From NCBI GenBank assembly GCA_002364005.1, contig DEXG01000023.1:90346-154345 (forward strand): a stretch of DNA of 64,000 nucleotides, written 5' to 3'. Shown piece after piece: positions 52,674 through 61,846 of this stretch. Position numbers and translations under genes: made by a program. This DNA is from Phycisphaerales bacterium UBA3190 (GTDB lineage: Bacteria > Planctomycetota > Phycisphaerae > Phycisphaerales > UBA1924). Each line of letters starts with the position of its first letter. The first letter of the stretch is position 1. Under the pieces are notes generated by a model that did no database searches, was not told the DNA's origin, and saw nothing but the letters and a program-made list of their open reading frames with translations.

Positions 52674-52960
52674 ACCCGGCCCGAGCGGTGCAAGAACCGC
52701 AGCGAGAAACCGAATCGAACCCACTCGACACGGGCATGCTCCCTCGATGGTTGAGCGTGAATCAGATTCGCAAGATGCAGCGATGCCGCCGCGAGACCGT
52801 CAAGCTTGCGATGGACAGCGGCGAGTTGCCCTTCGAGCAGCGAGGCCGAATCCGCTACTCCCGGCTCTCTGATGTCATCCGATGGGAAGAGCGTCGGCTG
52901 CAACCCGACTCCGAGCCCGTCGCCGGACTTATTCACCCCGACCTACAGGAGTTCGTATGA
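52670..52960 (+). CDS. Small HTH (MerR/excisionase-like) protein
   Basis: 96 aa from ATG 52670. The core LPRWLSVNQIRKMQRCRRETVKLAMDSGELPFEQRGRIRYSRLSDVIRWEER has the helix-turn-helix and wing of HTH_17-type proteins. It is a probable regulator of the mobilization genes or a second excisionase candidate. Its stop overlaps an in-frame ATG of the ArdC-like gene. Confidence 0.7.
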   Translation: MNPARAVQEPQRETESNPLDTGMLPRWLSVNQIRKMQRCRRETVKLAMDSGELPFEQRGRIRYSRLSDVIRWEERRLQPDSEPVAGLIHPDLQEFV

Positions 52961-53036
52961 GCAGCTCCGCAATGTTGGCTCCTCTGGTTAGTGCTCCGAC
53001 TGACTTGGCACAACGGCCCCTTTCGACCGAGCCCGC

Positions 53037-53065
53037 ACGGCCCGCCAGTTCTGGCGAGCGGGCCG
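53037..53065. repeat. Strong hairpin before the ArdC-like gene
   Basis: Nested arms CGGCCC..GCCAG-TT-CTGGC..GGGCCG with no T-run, ending about 33 nt before the likely start. It may affect translation of the ArdC-like gene or be part of coding sequence if the earlier ATG is used. Confidence 0.5.
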
Positions 53066-53097
53066 CGTCGGCCCCGGAAACGAAAGGAGCCAAGCAC

Positions 53098-53919
53098 ATG
53101 ACCATGGCACAAGAAGCACGCAAGACCATCGACCAGGCACTGGAGCGTCTCAGCGACGAACTCAACAACGGCAAGAGCGAGACCATGCAAGCATTCCTCG
53201 CTATGCTCGCCAAGTTCCACCGGTACAGCTTCGGAAACATCATGCTCATCCTCGCTCAGCGACCCGAAGCGACACAGGTCGCCGGGTACCGAGCCTGGCA
53301 GGGCCTCGGGCGACAGGTCCGCAAGGGTGAGAAGGGCATCACCATCATCGCCCCGATGATGCTCAAGAAGGACAGCGAATCCGGCAATGACCCCGAGAAG
53401 GTGCTCCGCTTCAGAGCAACGAGTGTCTTCGACCTCTCCCAGACAGACGGCGAGGAACTCCCCGCCCCCACCACGATGCAGGGCACACCCGGAGAGCACC
53501 TCACCCAGCTGCGTGACTTTGTCATCTCTTTGGGCATCTCACTCGATACCGAGAAAGACCTTTGCGGACCGCTAGGCGTCAGCCGGGGTGGCTCTATCAC
53601 CATCCTGGACAATCTCAACGACCCCGAGGGTTTCTCGGTCCTGGTGCACGAGCTCGCACATGAGATGCTCCATCACGGCGAGAACGCCCAGCGAGCCGAC
53701 AAAACGACGCGAGAACTTGAAGCCGAAGCAACCGCACACGCGGTCTGTACCGCTGTGGGACTTGAGCCCGGTACCGCTTGCAGCGACTACATCCAGTCCT
53801 ACGGCGGTGATGCTGAACTGCTCGCCTCGGTGCTCCACCGAGTGCAGAAGACCGCCGCTCGCATTCTCGACGCGGTGCTCATTCCAGCGGATGAGACCGT
53901 TGAAGCCGAGGCGGCTTGA
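53098..53919 (+). CDS. ArdC-like antirestriction protein with zinc metallopeptidase motif
   Basis: 273 aa from ATG 53098, with AAAGGAG upstream. An ATG at 52957 (ATGA overlap with the HTH gene) would add 47 low-complexity residues. The N-terminal ssDNA-binding ArdC-type domain has FHRYSFGNIMLILAQRPEATQVAGYRAWQ and GRQVRKGEKGITIIAPM. The C-terminal zincin motif is VHELAHEMLHH with LEAEATAHAV downstream. ArdC proteins protect incoming conjugative DNA from restriction. The place inside the transfer region fits that role. Confidence 0.85.
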   Translation: MTMAQEARKTIDQALERLSDELNNGKSETMQAFLAMLAKFHRYSFGNIMLILAQRPEATQVAGYRAWQGLGRQVRKGEKGITIIAPMMLKKDSESGNDPEKVLRFRATSVFDLSQTDGEELPAPTTMQGTPGEHLTQLRDFVISLGISLDTEKDLCGPLGVSRGGSITILDNLNDPEGFSVLVHELAHEMLHHGENAQRADKTTRELEAEATAHAVCTAVGLEPGTACSDYIQSYGGDAELLASVLHRVQKTAARILDAVLIPADETVEAEAA

Positions 53920-54053
53920 AACAGATTTCGGGTGTCCGCGACTGGTCCCGCCGGTCGAGGATATCCGGCTCGCTCGTGATAAAACGAGCAAGCAAATCCA
54001 TGAATAGATGACACTGGCAGCGGGACTGCTGGATGTCATATCGGAGAAACAAA

Positions 54054-54428
54054 ATGAACATGCAAACAACAACAATCGACTGCCCAGTTGTGATTCCTGA
54101 ATCCATCGAAGAATGCTACGAGATGCTCGAGCATGACAATCTCGTTGGGCTTGAAGACTTCGCACGCGAAGCAGGCTTTCAAGAAACCGTGCTCGTCACT
54201 CAGAATGCTTTGAAACGGATGGTGGGTGAACGTTCCTACTACCAGCCAAAGCTCTTCATCCCAGCGATTGTCCAGTCATTGCGAGATATGCGAGCCATAC
54301 TGCAACAGATTCCTGGGCGGCAGACTCCTGTACTACTCGAAACGGATATTGACGGTGAGGTGGTGGATGTACTCGTCCGGCAGAACCCTTTGGCACACCC
54401 GCCATTCACGCTCGTGACGCTGCAATAA
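54054..54428 (+). CDS. Small soluble protein of unknown function
   Basis: 124 aa from ATG 54054 (CGGAGAAAC upstream). Acidic, helical start (PESIEECYEMLEHDNLVGLEDFAREAGF) and a beta-rich end. No recognised domain or membrane segment. It lies between the ArdC-like and methylase-like genes in the element C transfer region. Confidence 0.6.
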   Translation: MNMQTTTIDCPVVIPESIEECYEMLEHDNLVGLEDFAREAGFQETVLVTQNALKRMVGERSYYQPKLFIPAIVQSLRDMRAILQQIPGRQTPVLLETDIDGEVVDVLVRQNPLAHPPFTLVTLQ

Positions 54429-54487
54429 ACAACCCGCGGGGTTTGGCACTGACTCGCCTGGCCCCGCCGAAACTCTACGAGAGGAAC

Positions 54488-55195
54488 ATGATTCAGACAC
54501 AACAGGCCGCACAGCGGCCACAACTTCCTGCCGATACGGAGAACACTCGGCTCTACGCACCGGCCCAAACCTTCAGCTCCATCGTGAGCATCCCGCAGCG
54601 TTGCACGCTGTGGGGTGACGCGAGGTATAGAGGCAACTGCGACGGAACGCTCTTCAAAGAGCTCGTTCACCAATACAGGCCCCGCTCAATCGCAGACCCG
54701 ATGAGGGGCTCAGGAACAACGGCTGATGTCGTTGCTGGTATGAGAGAGCTTGGCTTGTACGATGGCTCCTACTGGTCGTCCGATCTCAAAGAGGGATTCA
54801 ACCTCCTGACCACGCCGCTGCCTGGGCGGCACGACATGGTCTGGGTCCATCCGCCGTACTGGAACATCATCAGATACAGCGACCACATAGCCGATTTGAG
54901 TACCATCGACGTGTTCGAGGAGTTCATTGCTGCACTGGAGGCCTGCCTCATTCGGTGCATCGATTCACTGAATCCTCGTGGAACTCTTGCGGTGCTCATC
55001 GGCGATGTGCGTCGCCAGGGGCGGTACTACTGCCTTGCACAACATGTCATGGGCATGTCAGACCAACTCGGTAACCTCGTCTCGGTCATCATCAAGGCCC
55101 AGCACAACTGCTCGTCTGACAGGAAGCGGTATGGCAACATGAAACACGTGCCTATCAAGCACGAATACTGCCTGCTGTTCCAAAAGAACATTTGA
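54488..55195 (+). CDS. Orphan DNA-methylase-like protein with HPPYW motif
   Basis: 235 aa from ATG 54488 (GAGAGGAAC upstream). MTase signature: IADPMRGSGTTADVV (motif I-like) and WVHPPYWNIIRYSDHIADL at the place of the DPPYW catalytic motif, with His instead of Asp. DNA N6/N4 methylases of ICEs and phages often protect against restriction. The His replacement may change or abolish activity. No restriction enzyme is next to it, so it is an orphan. Confidence 0.72.
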   Translation: MIQTQQAAQRPQLPADTENTRLYAPAQTFSSIVSIPQRCTLWGDARYRGNCDGTLFKELVHQYRPRSIADPMRGSGTTADVVAGMRELGLYDGSYWSSDLKEGFNLLTTPLPGRHDMVWVHPPYWNIIRYSDHIADLSTIDVFEEFIAALEACLIRCIDSLNPRGTLAVLIGDVRRQGRYYCLAQHVMGMSDQLGNLVSVIIKAQHNCSSDRKRYGNMKHVPIKHEYCLLFQKNI

Positions 55196-55475
55196 CAGCA
55201 CAATTTTCCGCCAAGGTCGCACCACAACCAAATCATGGCTTGAGTGTACATCTTGGCGGTTCAAAGCGATATCACAGCGCCCGTACATCCATCTGACATC
55301 CATTTCACTTGGGCAACCGCGTCAGCTTGCATCATTCCGAGCGGTAATGCGTATAGACGACGTCTTTCTCGTTCTGGATGGGCTCTAAGCAGGTATTGCA
55401 GAAGCACGCACCGTCTGTCATCAGACAGGTGCCTGATGCAAGCAGAATCGCCTTAGAGCATTTGGAGGTCTGCAA
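55196..55475. promoter_or_regulatory. Candidate oriT region before the relaxase
   Basis: 280 bp without a gene. It has a 10-bp perfect inverted repeat GCTTGCATCA (55325-55334) / TGATGCAAGC (55434-55443). It also has an inner hairpin at 55408-55432 (GCACC..CTGTC-ATCA-GACAG..GTGC). MobF relaxase genes commonly lie beside their oriT. A nic site cannot be pointed out by eye. Confidence 0.45.
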
Positions 55476-58313
55476 ATGCTCCGTGTGACAACACAATACT
55501 GTGCCGAAGCCATCAAGCAGTACTTCTCCGAAACTCTCCACCACGAGGACTACTACAGCCAGGGCACCGAGGTGCCCGGCGTATGGAACGGAAAGGGCAC
55601 GGAACGGCTCGGCCTCGCGAAGAATGTTGGCCAGAGCGCGTTCTATCGCCTCACCGACAATCTTCACCCGTCGCGGGATTCATCACTGACCCCTCGCACC
55701 AAGCCTGGACGCAGGATTGGCTATGACTTCTGCTTCAACGTCCCCAAGTCCGTCTCCGCAACGTGGGCTTTGACCGGAGACGAGAAGATTCTCTGGGCGT
55801 TCCGAAAGACCGTCTGGCAAACGATGGAGGAGATTGAGCAAGAGATGCAGACTCGTGTGCGGAGGGACGGAGCGAATCACGACCACCACACTGGCAACAT
55901 GGTTTGGGCTGAGTACCTGCACTACACCACCCGTCCCATCAACGGCGTCCCTGACCCACACATTCACATGCACTGCTTCGTATTCAACTGCACCTTTGAC
56001 GAAGAGGAGCAGCGTTGGAAGGCGGGGCAGTTCCATGACATCCTGAAGGTCGCCCCGACATACCAAGCGACCTACTTCTCTCACCTCGCATCGAATCTTA
56101 TCGAAATTGGATACCCCATCCGTCGCACCGAGTTCGCGTTTGAGATTGACGGTATCCCGGAATCCGTCAACAAGAAACTCTCTCGCCGCACCAAATACAT
56201 CGAGTCTCTGGCCGCCGACCTCGGCTTTGAGGACAAGCAAAAGGCAAAGCTGGGTGCCCGCACACGCGAACGGAAGCGTGACGAGCAACAACTCGACGAG
56301 CTGAGAAGAGGCTGGGCCGACTGGCTCGACGCCGACGAGCTTGTTGCGGTTGAATCGGTAGGGTTGAACAACCAGGCAGTACCGGAACGCGAGCTCGAAC
56401 AGGAGGACATCGTCGAATCACTCCGAAACGACGAGTGGTCAAAGCGTGCGGATACACGCGAGACGGCTGAGAGCAAAGGAAGTGATTCGGACTCGCACCA
56501 AGAACGACATCGCCCTTGGGGACCGCACCTGCTCGTGTCACTTTCCGCGAACAACGCGGTCAAAGCCGCCGCTGCTCAACTGTTTCACTTTGAGGCTGTG
56601 GTCACCGAGCCCCGGCTCCGGGAGGCCGCTCTCAAGCTGAGCTACGGGCGTGCGACACCCCAACAAATCAGAGAGGCCATCCAGAAACGCCCCGAGCTCG
56701 TTGAGCGAACGATTGAAGGCCGCACCTACATCACGACACATGAGGCGGTCAAAGACGAGCGGTTCCTCGTCGATTTTGCTCGCAAAGGTCGGGGAGCGAA
56801 GCGAGCACTCGGTCTGTTTACCCTCAGCATGGCCGGATTCCGTCTCGACGCCAGGGAGAAGGAGGTGCTTCGCGAGCTGCTGAACTCGAAAGACCGCATT
56901 ACTCTGTTTAAGCACACTGGCCCGAGTCGACGCCCCGAGCTGAGCCGTGCCGCCATGACCTCTGTGCAGGAGTCCGGGCACAAGCTCTTCGTCGTCACGC
57001 CGTCCACGGTCTCGGCCCGTCAGGCCGAACAGGACTATGGCCTTGACCGAGTATTCACGGTGAATCAGCTCCTCGATGACGAGATGATGCCCGAGAAGCT
57101 CAAAGACTGGGGAATGGGGTTCAAGCTCATCTGGGTTGAGGATGCCGGGCGGCTCGGAACGCGGTCCGTCTCTGCGCTCGCTCGGCTTGCCAAGGAAACC
57201 GGAGCCCGAATCTTGCTTTCAGGAGACTCAGGCCGAGCTCGTTCGCAAGAACGTGGCGACCCGTTCCGGGTGCTCCGTGATGAAGCGGGGCTGACATCCG
57301 TTGAGTACAACGTCATGCAGGAGAAACAGAACTCGCTAGAGCGTGCCTTGCAGACCATTCAATGGGCAGGTGGTGAAGCCTCGTTGAGGAGTCTCAAGGA
57401 CGCGGAGCTCGTGCACATCAGCGGGGAAGACACGCTTGCTGACGACGCTGCCTCCTACTACATCGAACAGCATAAACTCGGACGCAAACCACTCCTCGTC
57501 ACTCCCGGCATTCGCACGATGGGACGGCTTATCAAGGCTGTGCGGACAAAGCTCCGTGACAAGGGCATACTGAAAGGTCGCGAACGGTCCGTGCTCCAGC
57601 TCCGTCCCTGCTCATGGGGCGACAGCAAGAAGAGAAAGAGCGAGAGCTACCGGAAAGGACTCATCATCGAGTTCCATCAACCGAGCCGTGGCTTTCGCTC
57701 AGGCGACCGGACCCGCGTCATGGGTGTCGACTCAACAGGTGGTGTGTGGGTGTGGAGCCGCTTCCTTACTCCCGAACGACTCAAACTCGGGCACAGCAGC
57801 CGCTTTACTGTCCACACCGTGAATCGTGCTCACCTTGCGGTCGGCGACCGTATTCGTGTCACCAGGTACACCCGAGCCGCCCTTGGGCGTCCGCTTCGCT
57901 CCAACAGCGTGGTGACGGTCAATGCGTTCAATCCCCGTGGCGACATCGTGGTCGATGGGATGCGAATCCTGAATCGCAACTTTGGTCACTTTGAGCAGGA
58001 CTATGTCACGACCCACTACGGCCTGAAAGGGCGGCGGGTTGATTCGGTCGGTTTCATCGCTGAGGCCGGGGAATATGCCATGGCTGAAGCAAAGGACGTG
58101 GTCGCTGCTGGTGAGGCGAGCAAGAAATCCTTCCAGGTCTTCGCCGACGACGAGGTGGGACTGACCAACCTCCTGGCATTCGAGCGTCCGGTCACATCGG
58201 CCATCGACCTAGAGGACCGACTCGACGAACTCGACCTGGAGATGCAGGACTATGAGCACATCTTCAACCGAACACAATCCCAATCGGCGAGGGGCTACGG
58301 CTATGGAAGATAA
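55476..58313 (+). CDS. MobF (TrwC/TraI-type) conjugative relaxase with degenerate helicase
   Basis: 945 aa from ATG 55476 (TTGGAGG upstream). The relaxase domain has the three-His metal site PDPHIHMHCF (His 162, 164, 166), with GYDFCFNVPKSVSATWAL before it. Tyr residues near the N-terminus may be catalytic. The C-terminal half follows the TrwC helicase layout, but its Walker A position reads TLFKHTGPSRRPEL with no GK[ST], and Walker B is IWVEDAGRLG. It nicks at oriT; unwinding by its own helicase is doubtful. It overlaps the next gene. Confidence 0.88.
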   Translation: MLRVTTQYCAEAIKQYFSETLHHEDYYSQGTEVPGVWNGKGTERLGLAKNVGQSAFYRLTDNLHPSRDSSLTPRTKPGRRIGYDFCFNVPKSVSATWALTGDEKILWAFRKTVWQTMEEIEQEMQTRVRRDGANHDHHTGNMVWAEYLHYTTRPINGVPDPHIHMHCFVFNCTFDEEEQRWKAGQFHDILKVAPTYQATYFSHLASNLIEIGYPIRRTEFAFEIDGIPESVNKKLSRRTKYIESLAADLGFEDKQKAKLGARTRERKRDEQQLDELRRGWADWLDADELVAVESVGLNNQAVPERELEQEDIVESLRNDEWSKRADTRETAESKGSDSDSHQERHRPWGPHLLVSLSANNAVKAAAAQLFHFEAVVTEPRLREAALKLSYGRATPQQIREAIQKRPELVERTIEGRTYITTHEAVKDERFLVDFARKGRGAKRALGLFTLSMAGFRLDAREKEVLRELLNSKDRITLFKHTGPSRRPELSRAAMTSVQESGHKLFVVTPSTVSARQAEQDYGLDRVFTVNQLLDDEMMPEKLKDWGMGFKLIWVEDAGRLGTRSVSALARLAKETGARILLSGDSGRARSQERGDPFRVLRDEAGLTSVEYNVMQEKQNSLERALQTIQWAGGEASLRSLKDAELVHISGEDTLADDAASYYIEQHKLGRKPLLVTPGIRTMGRLIKAVRTKLRDKGILKGRERSVLQLRPCSWGDSKKRKSESYRKGLIIEFHQPSRGFRSGDRTRVMGVDSTGGVWVWSRFLTPERLKLGHSSRFTVHTVNRAHLAVGDRIRVTRYTRAALGRPLRSNSVVTVNAFNPRGDIVVDGMRILNRNFGHFEQDYVTTHYGLKGRRVDSVGFIAEAGEYAMAEAKDVVAAGEASKKSFQVFADDEVGLTNLLAFERPVTSAIDLEDRLDELDLEMQDYEHIFNRTQSQSARGYGYGR

Positions 58314-58695
58314 TCCAATCGACAAGGTGAAGCAGGCCATCTTCGGCGACGAACTCTCGTCGGTGACCGACGGCGTCCGCCCAGGGATGCTGGACCTCCG
58401 ACCCCGCAAGGGGCAGTGGTTGGCATTGCCCTATACCGCCATCCGTGAGGTTTCGTACAACCCCAGTTCGAAACCCCCACTCCGAATCGAGTTCTCGTCC
58501 TACATCATTGAGATTCAGGGCACACACCTCAAAGGCGTGTACCTGTCCATCGTCGGCATGCGCGCGGTGACCCTCACCGAAGTACAATCTCTGCATCGAA
58601 TCGGCGTGGAATCCGAAGACCAAGAATCCCCGAACATCGACCGCATCTCTATCAAGCGGAAGAAAGCTCGCTCTGCCCAAGAGGAGGCGGGATAG
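58303..58695 (+). CDS. Small protein downstream of relaxase
   Basis: 130 aa from ATG 58303 (GAGGGG upstream), overlapping the relaxase end by 11 bp. Beta-rich middle (WLALPYTAIREVSYNPSSKPPLRIEFSSYIIEIQG) with a PH-like feel and a basic tail. Not recognised. The tight placement suggests an accessory mobilization factor. Confidence 0.6.
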   Translation: MEDNPIDKVKQAIFGDELSSVTDGVRPGMLDLRPRKGQWLALPYTAIREVSYNPSSKPPLRIEFSSYIIEIQGTHLKGVYLSIVGMRAVTLTEVQSLHRIGVESEDQESPNIDRISIKRKKARSAQEEAG

Positions 58696-58810
58696 TCCTG
58701 CATAGAAGCGGCCTACTGGCGACAGAATTAGAGCAGACGTCTCCCCTAAGCATCCGCTTAGGCCGCTCATCGCTAGTCTAGGGCAAATTTTCAAATATTA
58801 ATGAGTCACA

Positions 58811-60328
58811 ATGGGAAGCAACGGCCCCAACTCAATAGACCGTGCTCGTCAACCTCATTCGTTCCCACTCGAGCTCCCCCTGTTTCGGTTCACGAAGCAC
58901 GACTGGCTCACGCTCCGGGATGCCTTCGAGGGCATCCACATCTTCGGTGGCCTTGGGTCGGGCAAGACCTCTGGCAGTGGCCAGACTATCGCACACTCGT
59001 TTCTCCGTTCGGGCTTTGGCGGGCTCGTCCTGACCGCCAAGCCGGGCGAGACCGAGACCTGGAAACGCTACGCCGCCGAGACCGGGAGAGAGATCATCCT
59101 CATCGGCCCCGACCACGACCGGCGATTCAACTTCATCGACTACGAGCTCCGACGTCCGGGTCGTGGTACTGGCATCGCGAGCAATCTCGTGTCCCTCTTT
59201 GAGGAGGTACTGGAGGTGCACGCGCCGGGCAAGGTGCTCGGTGGTGACCCCTACTGGCGGGAGGCACGAGGCCAGCTCCTGCGAAACGCTATTGAGCTCG
59301 TCCGCCTTGGATCGGACAAGCTCAACTTCGAGGATGTGGTCGATGTCATCCGCTCGGCACCCAAACGCCCCGAAGACCAGCACAACGACAAGTGGAAGTC
59401 AGAATCAAAGTGCTTCCAGCTCCTGAGTCGGGCTCTCGAACGAGTCGAGGAGTCCGACAACAAACAAGACCAACGTGACCTCAAGGTCGTGGCCAACTTC
59501 TTCTTCGAGGAGTTCGCCCCCCTCGACCCCGAGCCCCGCTCCAGCATCGTCAGCATGGTCGGTGCGCTCACCGACATGCTCATGCGTGGCGATGTCCGAG
59601 AGCTCTTCCTGACCGGTATGAACATCGTGCCCGATATCACCGAACACGGCGGCATCATCGTGTTTGACATGCCCGTGCAGGAGTACCGAGAGGCAGGTCG
59701 ATTCGCCCAGGTGCTCTTCAAGACCGTCTTCCAACGGATGGTCGAGCGAAGACAGAACCGCACCGACACGGCCAGGCCACTTTTCCTGTGGGCAGACGAA
59801 TCGCAGCTCTTCTCGACGCACTACGACACGACATTTCAAACAACGGCTCGTGAGTCACGCGTCGCCACCGTGTACCTCACCCAGAATTTGCCCAACTATT
59901 ACGATGCCTTTGGATCGGACAGTGGCGGGCGCGATCGCACCAAGAAACTGCTCGGTGCCTTCGGCATCAAGATCTTCCACTCCAACGGAGACCTGGAGAC
60001 GAATCAGTACGCAGAACAACTGTTCGGACAGGAGCTGGTGTGGCGAGAGTCCTATACGTCCGGCATCTCCGCATCCACCGGTTTACACGGCAACCAAACA
60101 TTCTCAGAGTCAACGACCCAGCAACAGCACGTAGACTCAACAATCCGTTCCAAACGGTTCACCGAAATGCTCCGTGGTGGTCCGCAACGCGGATGGACCG
60201 AGGCATACGCCTTCCGTGCAGGAGAGCCCTGGAAGGCGACTCAATCCAATCTGCTGTATTGCCGCTTCCCACAGACGGTGCAGCACTTCCCTTGCGGAGG
60301 TAAACCGGGCGTTGGAGCGAGCGGATGA
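58811..60328 (+). CDS. Type IV coupling protein (TraD/VirD4-like ATPase)
   Basis: 505 aa. Walker A GGLGSGKTSGSG (46-57), Walker B LFLWADESQLF (about 318-328) and a TraG/TraM-recognition-like C-terminal domain. No N-terminal transmembrane helices are present, unlike VirD4; the membrane protein that follows may anchor it. It would deliver the relaxase-DNA complex to the transfer channel. Overlaps the next gene by 4 bp (ATGA). Confidence 0.85.
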   Translation: MGSNGPNSIDRARQPHSFPLELPLFRFTKHDWLTLRDAFEGIHIFGGLGSGKTSGSGQTIAHSFLRSGFGGLVLTAKPGETETWKRYAAETGREIILIGPDHDRRFNFIDYELRRPGRGTGIASNLVSLFEEVLEVHAPGKVLGGDPYWREARGQLLRNAIELVRLGSDKLNFEDVVDVIRSAPKRPEDQHNDKWKSESKCFQLLSRALERVEESDNKQDQRDLKVVANFFFEEFAPLDPEPRSSIVSMVGALTDMLMRGDVRELFLTGMNIVPDITEHGGIIVFDMPVQEYREAGRFAQVLFKTVFQRMVERRQNRTDTARPLFLWADESQLFSTHYDTTFQTTARESRVATVYLTQNLPNYYDAFGSDSGGRDRTKKLLGAFGIKIFHSNGDLETNQYAEQLFGQELVWRESYTSGISASTGLHGNQTFSESTTQQQHVDSTIRSKRFTEMLRGGPQRGWTEAYAFRAGEPWKATQSNLLYCRFPQTVQHFPCGGKPGVGASG

Positions 60329-61776
60329 TCTCATTGAGCCGACCATTCTTTACACCAGTTGCTGTGCTATTGAGGCAGTGCTCGGGTGGTTCTGTCGTGG
60401 GATTCCTTCCGTTCGCGATTTCGATGCTCTGGTTCGCTGGCTTCACGCTGCTCATGCTTGTCATACGGGGGTTCGCCGAGGGCACATGGATTGGTGGCGT
60501 GCTTGATGTCCCGATTGCACCGCCCATGGCCCTGCTGACAATCGGGATTGCGGTCGTGTGGTTGCTACGTTCAACCGGCCTCTGGAGTCCGCATGGTCCG
60601 ATCCGTGACCATGACATATATCCTGGATTCTCCGGGCGAGCGGGGGGATTCTGGTCTCGCCTGGCGCTGACGAACCGTGAGTGGACTGTACTGGAAATCT
60701 ACGAACCGCTTATCCTCTCGATCTCTGGGATTGTGCTGCTGCTGGTTCCGTGGACTCGCGTAACGGGCGTGATGCTGCTCCTGATGGCTGTGGCATGCAC
60801 ATATCAGACCGCCAAGGACCGGCAATTAAATGTGCGCGGAGAGAGCACATCGGCTGAGGACTACACGGCTGGAGTGTTCTCTTCCTCATCGGATGAAGAA
60901 GATCTTGAGTTTGATGACCCGCCCTATGTGCCCCACTCACCCTACGCGGAACTCCCTGACGACCTCGTCGCGCTCATGGATGATGATGCGAAGGAGGCGA
61001 TCAAAACGGCCCGGGGCAAAGCTTCTGCAACTCCGGTTCATGTATCGAGAAGGAAAGCCCCGAAGCGACATCGGTTCGTGGAGATGAGGCCGCGAGGTGC
61101 GGCATCCCACCATCCAGGTCCGAAATTTGCCCTGGTATTCTACTTGCTGCTCGCTTATGTGATCGGTCTTGGGATAACGAGCTCCAATAACTTCTACAAG
61201 CAATCACCCGACCGATGGCGTTCAGCGATTCTGAGCGTCCAGACCGGTGCCTCACGCCTCTGGCTCACGAGGCCAGCGGACCGTGAACAGGCTGGCGGGT
61301 TGGCAACGGCTGTGCTGAACCACGTCGCACCGAATGACCTCGGCAAGCTTCGGCGCGACGCGGTTCGACGCGAACGATCGCGCGTTGATACTCAACTTGA
61401 AGAAGCAACAACGGCTGTGGACAAGCTCCGTAGCCTCGTCAAGGAAAAGACGGGTATTGAGCCCGACGTATCGTCAACAACGCCCCAGCTCGACGAGCTC
61501 GTCCTTGAGCATGACTCGGTCGCAGATGCCTGGGTCGCCCTGATCAATGGAACGATCGGCTACGAACAGAAAATTGACGAAGCTCGTGACCGCCTCGATT
61601 CGATTCGGTCACAGGATGGTGTTGATGTTGATGCGTACGACGCCCTCTTCGACGAAGTCGAGCATTGGGACCTCGAAGTCAAGGCGCTTGAAAAACACAT
61701 CAATCACATCGCCACCATGCTTGAGACAAAGCAGTTCGAGGATGCCCTCAACCGCCCTCCCGACGGTGAACCGTGA
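60325..61776 (+). CDS. Multi-TM protein with coiled-coil C-terminus, transfer-associated
   Basis: 483 aa. About four to five membrane helices in the first 160 residues, a charged Asp/Glu-rich segment (about 180-220), one more helix (about 268-290), and a long coiled coil (about 345-475). Not a recognised T4SS subunit. ATGA overlap with the coupling protein suggests it is its membrane partner, supplying the anchor the ATPase lacks. Confidence 0.65.
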   Translation: MISLSRPFFTPVAVLLRQCSGGSVVGFLPFAISMLWFAGFTLLMLVIRGFAEGTWIGGVLDVPIAPPMALLTIGIAVVWLLRSTGLWSPHGPIRDHDIYPGFSGRAGGFWSRLALTNREWTVLEIYEPLILSISGIVLLLVPWTRVTGVMLLLMAVACTYQTAKDRQLNVRGESTSAEDYTAGVFSSSSDEEDLEFDDPPYVPHSPYAELPDDLVALMDDDAKEAIKTARGKASATPVHVSRRKAPKRHRFVEMRPRGAASHHPGPKFALVFYLLLAYVIGLGITSSNNFYKQSPDRWRSAILSVQTGASRLWLTRPADREQAGGLATAVLNHVAPNDLGKLRRDAVRRERSRVDTQLEEATTAVDKLRSLVKEKTGIEPDVSSTTPQLDELVLEHDSVADAWVALINGTIGYEQKIDEARDRLDSIRSQDGVDVDAYDALFDEVEHWDLEVKALEKHINHIATMLETKQFEDALNRPPDGEP

Positions 61777-61846
61777 ACATTCACCAGGGCTGAACCACCA
61801 CACACAGACATCAATCATGACCAAGATAGAACGGAGACCAATAGCA

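Noticed and set aside
52358..52936. 192-aa minus-strand ORF over the hairpin region
   Set aside because: No domain, and it runs antisense into the HTH gene at 52670, which has better start and family evidence.
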